This document shows positions 39,498 to 46,974 of a stretch of DNA of 64,000 nt, in pieces. The stretch comes from UBA6019 sp035535055 (GTDB lineage: Bacteria; Chloroflexota; Dormibacteria; Dormibacterales; Dormibacteraceae), in contig DATLQT010000062.1 of NCBI GenBank assembly GCA_035535055.1, positions 26,081-90,080 on the forward strand. The letters run 5' to 3'. The notes under the pieces were generated by a model. The model was not told where the DNA came from and did no database searches. It saw only the letters and a list, made by a program, of their open reading frames with translations. A program made the position numbers and the translations under genes. Position 1 is the stretch's first letter. Each line of letters starts with the position of its first letter.

Positions 39498-40358
39498 TTA
39501 GGCGGGCGAGGTGCCGACCTTGGGCCCGAAGTCGGCGTCGGCCCGGATCAACGAGTCGATGTAACGGAAGCGCTCGTAGCGATGCTGGAGCAGCTCGTCG
39601 ACCGGTGTTCGCAGGAGCGGCTCAAGGTGTCGGGTGAGCGCCTGGTCGAGGGCGCGGGCGGCCGCGTCGAAGTCCAGCTGGGCGCCGCCCTTGGGCTCGG
39701 CGATCACCTCTTCCACGACACCCATCGCGAGCAGGTCGCGAGAGGTGATCTGCAGCTGCTCGGCGACCTCGACCTTGCGCGAGTTGTCGCGCCAGACGAT
39801 CGAGGCGGCCGCCTCTGGCATCGCCACCGAGTAGATCGAGTTCTCCAGCATCAGCACCCGGTCGGCGACCGCCATCCCGAGCGCCCCGCCGCTGCCGCCC
39901 TCGCCGATGATGGCCGTGATCACCGGGACCGGGATCCAGAACCACTCCATGATCGCGGCCGCGATCGCGGCCGCGATGCCCCGCTCCTCGGCGCCGGCGC
40001 CCGGGTAGGCACCGGGGGTGTCGACCAGGCAGATGATCGGGAAACCGAACTTCGCCGCCTGCCGGGCCAGGCGCATCGCCTTGCGGTAGCCCTCGGGGTG
40101 CATCATCCCGAAGTTGCGGCGCACCCTCTCCGGGAAGTTGCGGCCCTTCTGCTGACCGAGGAACATCGTCGTGCGCCCGTTCCAGGTCCCTACGCCGCCG
40201 ACCAGCGCCTGGTCGTCCGCGCCCAACCGGTCGCCGTGGTACTCGACGAAGTCGGGCGCCAGCCGCCTGATGTAATCCAGCGAGTAGGGGCGGTCGGCGT
40301 GGCGCGCCAGCTCGACCACCTGCCACACGCTCAGCGTCCCCGGGTGCCTTTGGGTCAC
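39498..40358 (-). CDS. accA: Acetyl-CoA carboxylase carboxyltransferase subunit alpha
   Basis: Carboxyltransferase alpha subunit; with AccD it moves the carboxyl group from biotin to acetyl-CoA to give malonyl-CoA. About 286 aa. Marks are AWQVVELARH-type N terminus (SVWQVVELARHADRP), FVEYHGDRLGADD, GQQKGRN, RNFGMMHPEGYRKA, IICLVDTPGAYPG and IGEGGSGGALGM. The GTG at 40358 overlaps the accD stop (GTGA). Last gene of the fatty-acid operon. Confidence 0.95.
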   Translation of the reverse strand: MTQRHPGTLSVWQVVELARHADRPYSLDYIRRLAPDFVEYHGDRLGADDQALVGGVGTWNGRTTMFLGQQKGRNFPERVRRNFGMMHPEGYRKAMRLARQAAKFGFPIICLVDTPGAYPGAGAEERGIAAAIAAAIMEWFWIPVPVITAIIGEGGSGGALGMAVADRVLMLENSIYSVAMPEAAASIVWRDNSRKVEVAEQLQITSRDLLAMGVVEEVIAEPKGGAQLDFDAAARALDQALTRHLEPLLRTPVDELLQHRYERFRYIDSLIRADADFGPKVGTSPA

Positions 40359-41185
40359 GTGTAGAGGTCCACCAGGTGGGCGAGCAGCGGCCGGAGCTCG
40401 ACCCGCGGGACGACCATGTCCACCTGGCCGTGCTGGAGCTGGAAGTCGGCGGTCTGGAAGTCCGCCGGAAGGTCGGCGTAGGTCGCCTGCTTGATCACCC
40501 GCGGACCGGTGAAGCCGATCTTGGCCTCGGGCTCGGCGATGTTGACGTCGCCGAGCAGGGCGAGCGAGGCCGCGGTGCCGCCGTAGGTCGGATCGGTCAG
40601 GACCGAGAAGAAGGGCAGGCCGGCGGCGTGGAGACGGCCGACGGCGCCGTTCGCCTTGGCCATCTGCATCAGGGCCAACACGCCCTCCTGCATCCGGGCG
40701 CCACCCGAGGCCGCGACCAGGATATAGGGCAGCCGCTCGGAGGTGGCCGCCTCCAGGCCTCGGGCGAGGCGCTCGCCGGCGACGATGCTGAGCGTTCCGC
40801 CGACGAAGCGGAAGTCGAAGACGCCCAGCCAGCAGGCGCGCCCGCCGAGCAGCGCCGTGCCGGTCCGGACCGCCTCGTTGAGGCCGTCCTCGCGGGCCTG
40901 CTCGATCGTCAGGTGGTAGGGCTTGGGCATCTTCCAGTCGAGGAGGTCGTGCGGTCGGACATCGGACCAGCGCTCGTTCCAGGTGTCCCCGTCCGCGAGC
41001 AGCGCGATCCAGGAGTCGGCGCGGAGCTGGAAGTGGTGCCCGCACTCGCAGACGTAGACGTGCGCCGCGAGCTCCTCCCGGTCGAGCCCGACGCCGCAGC
41101 CCGGGCAGTTGCTCGGCAGCTCGATCTCGGGCAGCGGGCCGCCGGCCAAGGGGACGTCCTGCCAGGGCGGTGTCAGCGCGATCAT
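40355..41185 (-). CDS. accD: Acetyl-CoA carboxylase carboxyltransferase subunit beta
   Basis: Carboxyltransferase beta subunit, 276 aa. The zinc finger is CPGCG near residue 28 and CECGHHF near residue 50. Further marks are FDFRFVGGTLSIVAGE, ASGGARMQEGVLALMQMAK, SVLTDPTYGGTAASLALLGD and IGFTGPRVIKQ. It starts 3 bp after fabG in the same operon. accB and accC are not in the window. Confidence 0.95.
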   Translation of the reverse strand: MIALTPPWQDVPLAGGPLPEIELPSNCPGCGVGLDREELAAHVYVCECGHHFQLRADSWIALLADGDTWNERWSDVRPHDLLDWKMPKPYHLTIEQAREDGLNEAVRTGTALLGGRACWLGVFDFRFVGGTLSIVAGERLARGLEAATSERLPYILVAASGGARMQEGVLALMQMAKANGAVGRLHAAGLPFFSVLTDPTYGGTAASLALLGDVNIAEPEAKIGFTGPRVIKQATYADLPADFQTADFQLQHGQVDMVVPRVELRPLLAHLVDLYT

Positions 41186-41188
41186 CTT

Positions 41189-41917
41189 TTAGACCGAGAG
41201 TCCCCCGTCCACGACCAGGGTGTGGGCGGTGATGAAGCCGGCCGCCGGCGAGCAGAGGAAGGCGACCGCGGCGGCGACGTCCTCGGGGGTGCCCTCCCGC
41301 TGGAGCGGGGTGAACTTCACCAGCTCGGCAACCATCTCATCGGTCAGCGAGCCGGAGGTCAGCTCGGTCCGCACGTAGCCGGGCGCCACCGCATTGGCCG
41401 TGATCCCCCGGGAGCCGACCTCCTTGGCGATCGCCTTGGTGAAGCCGATCAGCCCCGCCTTGGCGGCGGCGTAGTTCGCCTGGCCCGGGTTGCCGGTGAT
41501 GCCGACGATCGAGGCGATGTTGACGATCCGGCCCCAGCGATTGCGGAGCATGCCGCCGGCGAGCGTCGCCTTGGTCGTGTGGAAGGCGGCGGTCAGGTCG
41601 GTGGCGATGATGTCATTCCAGTCCGCGTCCGTCATCCGCAGCAGCAGCTTGTCGCGGACCGCGCCCGCATTGTTGACCAGGATGTCGACCCGGCCGATGC
41701 CCTTGATCATCGATTCCACCGCCGCACCGTCGGTCACGTCGCAGCGGACCGCCGCGCCGCCGATCTCGCCGGCGAGCTGTTCGGCCGAAGCCGCGTCCGA
41801 GCGGTAGTTGAGGTGCACCTTGGCGCCCATCGCCGCCAGGGCGCGGCAGATGGCGGCGCCGATTCCCTTGCCGCCGCCGGTGACCAGCGCGACGCGGTCG
41901 CTCAGCTCGCCACTCAA
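41189..41917 (-). CDS. fabG: 3-oxoacyl-ACP reductase FabG
   Basis: NADPH-dependent SDR, 242 aa, reducing 3-oxoacyl-ACP. Marks are the cofactor motif VTGGGKGIGAAICRAL, NNAGAVRDKLLLRM, the catalytic Ser in IVNIASIVGITGNPGQANYAAAKAG with Tyr and Lys, and NAVAPGYVRTELT. The TTG at 41917 overlaps the fabD stop (TTGA). In-operon position confirms its role in fatty-acid synthesis. Confidence 0.95.
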   Translation of the reverse strand: MSGELSDRVALVTGGGKGIGAAICRALAAMGAKVHLNYRSDAASAEQLAGEIGGAAVRCDVTDGAAVESMIKGIGRVDILVNNAGAVRDKLLLRMTDADWNDIIATDLTAAFHTTKATLAGGMLRNRWGRIVNIASIVGITGNPGQANYAAAKAGLIGFTKAIAKEVGSRGITANAVAPGYVRTELTSGSLTDEMVAELVKFTPLQREGTPEDVAAAVAFLCSPAAGFITAHTLVVDGGLSV

Positions 41918-42867
41918 GCCGGCACCTCGCGGGGCGTGTCGACGAAGTCGATGAACAGCTCCTCCGCGTTCCAGGTGTCGACGCCAGGGATGTGCTTGGC
42001 CGCCAGTGACGCGAGGACCCGGCCCGGGCCCAACTCAACCACAGTCTTCACCTTCATCCTCCGCATCGAGAGCATGGTCCGCATCCAGTCGACCGGTCGC
42101 AAAAGGTGGGTGCCGAGTTCGGCCCGGAGTGCGGAGACGGTGCGCATCGGGCTGCCGGTCGCGTTGGCCAGGACCGGGAAGGCGGGCGCTGAGATGTGCA
42201 GGCGGTCGACCACCTTTCGGAAGGCCGCGCCCGCCTTCGCCATCAGCGGCGAATGGGCGGCCAGCGGGATGGTGAGGATCAAAGCCCGCCGAGCGCCAGC
42301 CGCGAGCGCAAGCCGCTCGGCCTCCTCTACCGCCGGGACCTCCCCCGAGAGCACGAACTGAACGTCGGCGTTGCGATTGGCCATGAACAGCTTGCCGAAG
42401 CTCCCCGCGGAGGCGAGGATCTCCTCCACCTCCGGCTGCGCCAGGCCGACGATGGCGATCATCGCACCCGGCTGCTCCTGGGCCGCTCGGCTCATGATCT
42501 GGCCGCGCTCTTTGACCAGCAGGAGCGCGGTCTCCCAGCTGATGGCTCCGCTGGCCGCCAACGCGGTGAATTCGCCCAGCGAGTGGCCGGCCATCAGCTT
42601 CACCTGTTCCATCCCGTATGACTGGCGCCAGACCTCGTAGGCGGCCCAGCAGCAGGTCATGACGCAGGGCTGAAGCACGTCAGTGCGGTTCAGCTCCTCC
42701 TCCGGGCCGTCGAAGCAGAGCCGGCGGACGGGCATCTCGAGCACCGCCTCGGCACGCTCGAACGCGGCGCGCGCGGCCGGGTAACGGTCGTAGAGCTTGC
42801 GTCCCATGCCCGGGCGCTGGACGCCCTGGCCGGGGAAGAGCAGGGCGATCGGCCCTGCCAGGCTCAC
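41914..42867 (-). CDS. fabD: Malonyl-CoA:ACP transacylase FabD
   Basis: Loads malonate on ACP. About 317 aa. Marks are ALLFPGQGVQRPGMG, the active-site Ser in MAGHSLGEFTALAASGAIS, and PLAAHSPLM with the catalytic His. The GTG at 42867 overlaps the fabH stop (GTGA), in keeping with the rest of the operon; an ATG two codons upstream (42873) is equally possible. Between fabH and fabG. Confidence 0.95.
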   Translation of the reverse strand: MSLAGPIALLFPGQGVQRPGMGRKLYDRYPAARAAFERAEAVLEMPVRRLCFDGPEEELNRTDVLQPCVMTCCWAAYEVWRQSYGMEQVKLMAGHSLGEFTALAASGAISWETALLLVKERGQIMSRAAQEQPGAMIAIVGLAQPEVEEILASAGSFGKLFMANRNADVQFVLSGEVPAVEEAERLALAAGARRALILTIPLAAHSPLMAKAGAAFRKVVDRLHISAPAFPVLANATGSPMRTVSALRAELGTHLLRPVDWMRTMLSMRRMKVKTVVELGPGRVLASLAAKHIPGVDTWNAEELFIDFVDTPREVPA

Positions 42868-43907
42868 GCCCATTCGAGCAGGGTCGCCCCCCAGGTGAGC
42901 CCGGCGCCGAAGCCGGCCAGCAGGACTTTGTCGCCGCTCTTGACGCGGCCGGCCCGGATGGCCTCGTCCAGGGCCAGCGGGATCGAGGCGGAGGAGGTGT
43001 TTCCGAACTCGTCGATGTTGTGGACGACCTTCTCCATCGGCAGGCCGAGCCGGCGGGCTGCGGCGTCGATGATCCGGAAGTTGGCCTGGTGGGGAACGAA
43101 AAGGTCGATCTCGTCGAGCGAGATGCCAGCCGTCTGGCAGACCTCGTAGGCCTGCCGGAGGAAGATGTCGACGGCGAACTTGAAGACCTCCGGGCCCTTC
43201 ATGTTGATGATCGGGTTGGGGTCCTTGGCCGCGTAGGCGCCCTGCGGAATGTTGCCGCAGGTCACCTGCTCGTAGCCGCGGCCGTCGCCGCCAAGGCACC
43301 ACGCCTTGAAGCCGGCAGAGCCCTCCGCGGGCCTGACCACGGCGGCGCCGGCGCCGTCACCGAAGATAACCGCGGTCCCGGTGCCGCGCTGGGTGTAGTC
43401 GAGGTTGCGCGAGAGCACCTCGGCGCCGATCACGAGGACGTTCTCGGCGCGGCCGGTTGCGATCGCTGCGTCGGCGTTGGCGAGCCCGTACACGAAGCTC
43501 GTGCAGGCGGCCAGGATGTCATAGGAGTAGGCACCCGGCGCGTCCCATTCGTCCTGCAGCCGGCAGGCGATGCTGGGGAACGGCCCGTCCGGCGTGGAGG
43601 TGCCGACGATGATCATGTCCAGGTCCTGGGCGCCGATCCCGGCCGCGGCGAGCGCCCTGCTTCCTGCCTCCCGGGCGAGGTCGAGGGTCCGCGTGCCCGC
43701 CTCGGCGATGTGGCGGGTGCGGATGCCCGTCCGCTCGGTGATCCACTGGTCGGAGGTGTCGAACATCTTCTCGAGGTCGAAGTTGGAGAGCACGGCGTCC
43801 GGCGCGTAGGCGCCGACGCCGTAGATGGCGCTCGGCCGCCCCTGCGCCTTGAAGGTGCGCAGCGGGAGGGCGTCCGAGCGTACGCGGGGCGCGCTGGTGA
43901 TCGCCAT
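42864..43907 (-). CDS. fabH: 3-oxoacyl-ACP synthase III FabH
   Basis: Starts fatty-acid chains by condensing acyl-CoA with malonyl-ACP. 347 aa. The catalytic triad is visible: Cys in YDILAACTSFVYG, His in FVPHQANFRIID, and Asn in GNTSSASIP. Other marks are TSDQWITERTGIRTRHIA and GDGAGAAVV. A lead of about 25 residues precedes the conserved IYGVGAYAPD. The gene abuts acpP with no gap. Confidence 0.95.
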   Translation of the reverse strand: MAITSAPRVRSDALPLRTFKAQGRPSAIYGVGAYAPDAVLSNFDLEKMFDTSDQWITERTGIRTRHIAEAGTRTLDLAREAGSRALAAAGIGAQDLDMIIVGTSTPDGPFPSIACRLQDEWDAPGAYSYDILAACTSFVYGLANADAAIATGRAENVLVIGAEVLSRNLDYTQRGTGTAVIFGDGAGAAVVRPAEGSAGFKAWCLGGDGRGYEQVTCGNIPQGAYAAKDPNPIINMKGPEVFKFAVDIFLRQAYEVCQTAGISLDEIDLFVPHQANFRIIDAAARRLGLPMEKVVHNIDEFGNTSSASIPLALDEAIRAGRVKSGDKVLLAGFGAGLTWGATLLEWA

Positions 43908-44165
43908 CTAGACCTCCTGCCTCTTGGCGTGCTCTTCCTCGAGGAAGACCCAGAGCGCGCCGATGTCCTTCATCCCGTCCAGCCGCTCCTCGGAGAGCTC
44001 GACGCCGTACTTGTCCTCGACCGCGGCGATCAGTTCGACCAGGTCGAGGGAGTCGGCCGCCAGGTCCTTGGCGAAGCTCTTGTTCATCTGCACGTCATCG
44101 GCATTGACGCCGAGGATCTCGGCGGCGAGGTTTTGCAGCTCGGTGAAATCGGGTTTGTCGCTCAT
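43908..44165 (-). CDS. acpP: Acyl carrier protein
   Basis: An 85-aa acidic ACP. The phosphopantetheine attachment Ser is in DLAADSLDLVELI, followed by the recognition helix and VELSEERLDGM. Placed between fabF and fabH in the fatty-acid operon, 18 bp after fabF. Slightly longer than the usual 77-80 aa because of a charged C terminus. Confidence 0.95.
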   Translation of the reverse strand: MSDKPDFTELQNLAAEILGVNADDVQMNKSFAKDLAADSLDLVELIAAVEDKYGVELSEERLDGMKDIGALWVFLEEEHAKRQEV

Positions 44166-44183
44166 TGCTTTTCGGAGTCCTTC

Positions 44184-45440
44184 CTAATTGGGATCGGGAC
44201 GCCGGATGACCAGCGTCGCGTTGTGGCCGCCGAAGCCGAAGGAGTTGGACATCGCGTACTCGACCTCGGCCTTGCGGGCCTTGTTCGGCACGTAATCGAG
44301 GTCGCACTCGGGATCGGGGTTCTCGAGGTTGATGGTCGGCGGCAGCATGCCTCGGTCAATGGCGAGGATGGTCGCTGCGGCCTCGAGCGCGCCCGCGCCG
44401 CCGAGCAGGTGGGCATGCACGGACTTGGTCGAGCTCACCGCCAGCTTCCTCGCGTGGTCGCCGAAGACCTCCTTGATCGCCCTGGTCTCGGCGATGTCCC
44501 CGACCTTGGTGGAGGTGCCGTGGGCGTTGATGTAGCCGACCTGCTCGGGCTCGATGCCGGCCCGCTTCAGCGCCTTGCGCATCGCCCGGGCAGCGCCGGC
44601 GCCCTCGGGGTGCGGCGCGACGTAGTGGTACATGTCAGCGCTGGCGCCGTAGCCGACGATCTCCCCGAGGATGCGGGCCCCGCGCTTACGCGCGTGGTCG
44701 TAATCCTCGAGCACCAGCATCACGGCGCCCTCGCCCATGACGAAGCCGTCGCGTTCGAGGTCGAACGGCCGGCAGGCGCGCTCGGGCTCGTCGTTGCGCT
44801 CGCTGACCGCCTTGATCTGGCAGAAGGCGCCCAGCGTCAGCGGGGTGATGGTCGCCTCGGTGCCGCCCGCGATCATGGCGATCGCGTCGCCGCGCTTGAT
44901 GATCTCTGCGGCCTCCCCGATTCCGTGCGCGCTGCTGGCGCAGGCGCTGACGACCGAATAGTTCGGGCCGCCCGCCTTAAGGTGCATGGCGACGATGCCC
45001 GACCCCATGTCGGGGATCATCATCGGGACGGTGAAGGGGCTCACCCTGCGCACGCCGCGCTGTAGCAGGATGGTCTGGTTGCGCTCGATCTCCTCCATGC
45101 CGCCGATGGCGGTGGAGACTATGACGCCGACGTCGTCTGGATTCATGTCGGCGGGCACCAGCCCCGACTGCTCGACAGCCATCTTCGACGCGGCCAGCGC
45201 GAACTGGCAGAAGCGGCCGATGTTGCGGGCCGTCTTCCTGTCCATGTAGTCGGCCGCGTCGAAGTTCTTCACCTCCGCCGCGATCTTGGCGCTGTGCTGG
45301 GAGGTGTCGAAGCGGGTGATCGGGCCGACACCGGAGACGCCCTCGACCAGGTTGGACCAGACGGTCTCGGTGTCGTGGCCGACGGGTGTCACAAAACCCA
45401 TCCCGGTGACCGCCACGCGCACCCCGTTACTTGTGCTCAT
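44184..45440 (-). CDS. fabF: 3-oxoacyl-ACP synthase II FabF
   Basis: Elongating ketosynthase, about 418 aa. Marks are VAVTGMGFVTPVGHD, catalytic Cys in SVVSACASSAHGIGEA, His in YINAHGTSTKVGD, and His in SVHAHLLGGAGALEA, with the Cys-His-His triad complete. The ATG at 45440 is preceded by a -10-like TACGCT. It is the first gene of the operon fabF-acpP-fabH-fabD-fabG-accD-accA, and a FasR-like regulator lies just upstream on the same strand. Confidence 0.95.
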   Translation of the reverse strand: MSTSNGVRVAVTGMGFVTPVGHDTETVWSNLVEGVSGVGPITRFDTSQHSAKIAAEVKNFDAADYMDRKTARNIGRFCQFALAASKMAVEQSGLVPADMNPDDVGVIVSTAIGGMEEIERNQTILLQRGVRRVSPFTVPMMIPDMGSGIVAMHLKAGGPNYSVVSACASSAHGIGEAAEIIKRGDAIAMIAGGTEATITPLTLGAFCQIKAVSERNDEPERACRPFDLERDGFVMGEGAVMLVLEDYDHARKRGARILGEIVGYGASADMYHYVAPHPEGAGAARAMRKALKRAGIEPEQVGYINAHGTSTKVGDIAETRAIKEVFGDHARKLAVSSTKSVHAHLLGGAGALEAAATILAIDRGMLPPTINLENPDPECDLDYVPNKARKAEVEYAMSNSFGFGGHNATLVIRRPDPN

Positions 45441-45448
45441 CGTCCAAC

Positions 45449-45478
45449 AGCGTAGGCGCGGAAGGTTGCGATCGCACC
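45449..45478 (-). promoter_or_regulatory. fab operon promoter and candidate operator
   Basis: On the minus strand TACGCT (45449-45454) lies 8 bases before the fabF ATG, so the message would be almost leaderless. At 45464-45478, about where the -35 would be, is an imperfect palindrome around TGCGATCGCA (GGT on one side, ACC-like on the other). It could be where the adjacent FasR-like activator binds. Confidence 0.35.
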
Positions 45479-45593
45479 TCTGCCATGCCAGAAAAAAGGC
45501 GGCCACCTTGGGCCCTGGTGTCCAAACGATTCTTGGGTCTCTTGGGGGATCCGCGCCCCGCACCGGGGCCCTTTCACGGGGACCCGGCGCCGG

Positions 45594-46853
45594 CTACAGC
45601 AGTTTGCGGAGGTCGAGCGCCAGCTGCAGGCGGTGCCGCAGGAAGGGGTCCTCGAGGTCGTTACCCAGCGCGTCGCGAAGCTTGTCCAGCCGGTAGATCA
45701 CGGTGTGGCGATGGAGGTGAAGCGACTCTGCGGCCTCTTTCACCGAACCCTTCGCCAAGAACGCCTCGAGCGTCGGCAGCAACTGGCCGCCGCCCCTGAT
45801 GTCGGCGTCGATGATCGGCCCCAGGTGATGGCGCACGTAGCGCTCGGCGAGAAGCGGGTTCTGCGTCAGGACGATGTAGGGCAGCACCTCCTCGTAGTCG
45901 TGGGCGCCGCCCTCCGGTCGCAGCCTGCGGCCGATGTCGATCGCCTGCTGCGCCTCCAGGTAGGAGCGGCTCACCCCATGCAGCCCGGGGTGGAAGCTGC
46001 CCAGCCCCGCTCGTACCACCGGCTTCAGGCGACCGCTCCAGCGGAGCTCGGTCTCCGCCTGTAGCTGGCGCACCAACTCTGCAGCGGTCCTGCCGCCCTC
46101 CGGCCAGAGCAGCATCAGCGTGGTCGGGTCGGCAACGTGCGTCAAAGCCCGGTCCGGCAGCTCCAGCGCGCTGGTCGCCTCGAGCAGCATCTCGGCCCCC
46201 CGCTCCGCCTCCGCCTTGCCCTGGAGCAGCTTCATTACCACCGCGCGGTAGCCGGGCGCGAGCTGGAGGTTCAGTGCCAGCGCCTGCTTTTGGAGCGCCA
46301 GCTCCGAATCGAAGGTGTCGCTGACCAGCGCGTGGAAGAAGCGGGTTCGCGCGCGGGTGCCGCGATGGAGGTGCTGCTCGCGGGCTGCGAGGTAGGTCTT
46401 GGTCACCTCGGTGGCAACCTGGTCGAGGGCGGTGAAGACGTAGTTGGCGGTCACCACCATCGCCTCAGGGTCCGCCTCCCGCGTTTCCCGCCAGGCGGCG
46501 AGGATGGCGGCCCAGGCGACCTTGGCGGCGACCCGGTAAGCGGCCAGGACCGGTTCCACCGACTGCGACCCGCGGGCTTGGTGGACGCCCAGCTGGGCGA
46601 CCCGGCGGAGCTCCTCCGCGGTCGGCGCGCGCGCCTCCCGGGCCGTCGCCAGGAAGAGGTCGAGGCCCGCCTCGCAGGCCCTTGCGATGGCCGCGGCGGA
46701 GGGTGGTGCGCCGGCGGACGCATCCCAGCTGATCTCGCTCACCACGGCCCGCGCCATGTGCCGGGCCAGCCCCACCCGGCGGCCGTCGATGAGCGCCATC
46801 AGCGACTCCGGGAGCAGTGGGCCCGGTTTGGCCGCGATGTCCCGCCTCGCCAT
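45594..46853 (-). CDS. PucR/CdaR-type regulator, likely FasR-like activator of the fab operon
   Basis: About 419 aa. The C-terminal PucR helix-turn-helix is clear (SVKEAAESLHLHRHTVIYRLDKLRDALG). Upstream is a GGDEF-like/sugar-diacid-type middle region with RAGLGSFHPGLHGVSRSYLEAQQA. FasR of Streptomyces coelicolor is a PucR-type activator encoded beside fabD-fabH-acpP-fabF; the same pairing occurs here, on the same strand. The ATG at 46853 is preferred because a -10 box lies directly upstream; the longer frame to 46988 would overlap the divergent promoter. Confidence 0.85.
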   Translation of the reverse strand: MARRDIAAKPGPLLPESLMALIDGRRVGLARHMARAVVSEISWDASAGAPPSAAAIARACEAGLDLFLATAREARAPTAEELRRVAQLGVHQARGSQSVEPVLAAYRVAAKVAWAAILAAWRETREADPEAMVVTANYVFTALDQVATEVTKTYLAAREQHLHRGTRARTRFFHALVSDTFDSELALQKQALALNLQLAPGYRAVVMKLLQGKAEAERGAEMLLEATSALELPDRALTHVADPTTLMLLWPEGGRTAAELVRQLQAETELRWSGRLKPVVRAGLGSFHPGLHGVSRSYLEAQQAIDIGRRLRPEGGAHDYEEVLPYIVLTQNPLLAERYVRHHLGPIIDADIRGGGQLLPTLEAFLAKGSVKEAAESLHLHRHTVIYRLDKLRDALGNDLEDPFLRHRLQLALDLRKLL

Positions 46854-46860
46854 CAGCCGC

Positions 46861-46866
46861 AATATA
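46861..46866 (-). promoter_or_regulatory. -10 box (TATATT) of the PucR-type regulator, leaderless
   Basis: TATATT on the minus strand lies 7 bases before the ATG at 46853, giving a predicted leader of about one base. Confidence 0.45.
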
Positions 46867-46921
46867 GGCTCGGTCGCCGCCGTTGGACCCGGCGTCCCAC
46901 CGCCCCGGACCCCCTGCCGGG

Positions 46922-46951
46922 TTGGCTCCTTCGAACGCGCATGCGTATACT
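46922..46951 (+). promoter_or_regulatory. Promoter of the GGDEF/EAL gene
   Basis: TTGGCT (46922-46927), an 18-bp spacer and TATACT (46946-46951). Transcription would begin near 46958, about 17 bases before the ATG, leaving room for the AGGGA ribosome-binding site. Confidence 0.45.
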
Positions 46952-46974
46952 GCCGCTGGCCCCGCAGGGAATTG

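Noticed and set aside
45480..45510. T-tract on the minus strand after the PucR-type gene as a rho-independent terminator
   Set aside because: The stem before the T6 run is at most 4 bp around GGCC; not a convincing hairpin.
46687..46974. Long upstream extension of the GGDEF/EAL protein
   Set aside because: It is antisense to the PucR-type regulator and lies before a good promoter (46922-46951).
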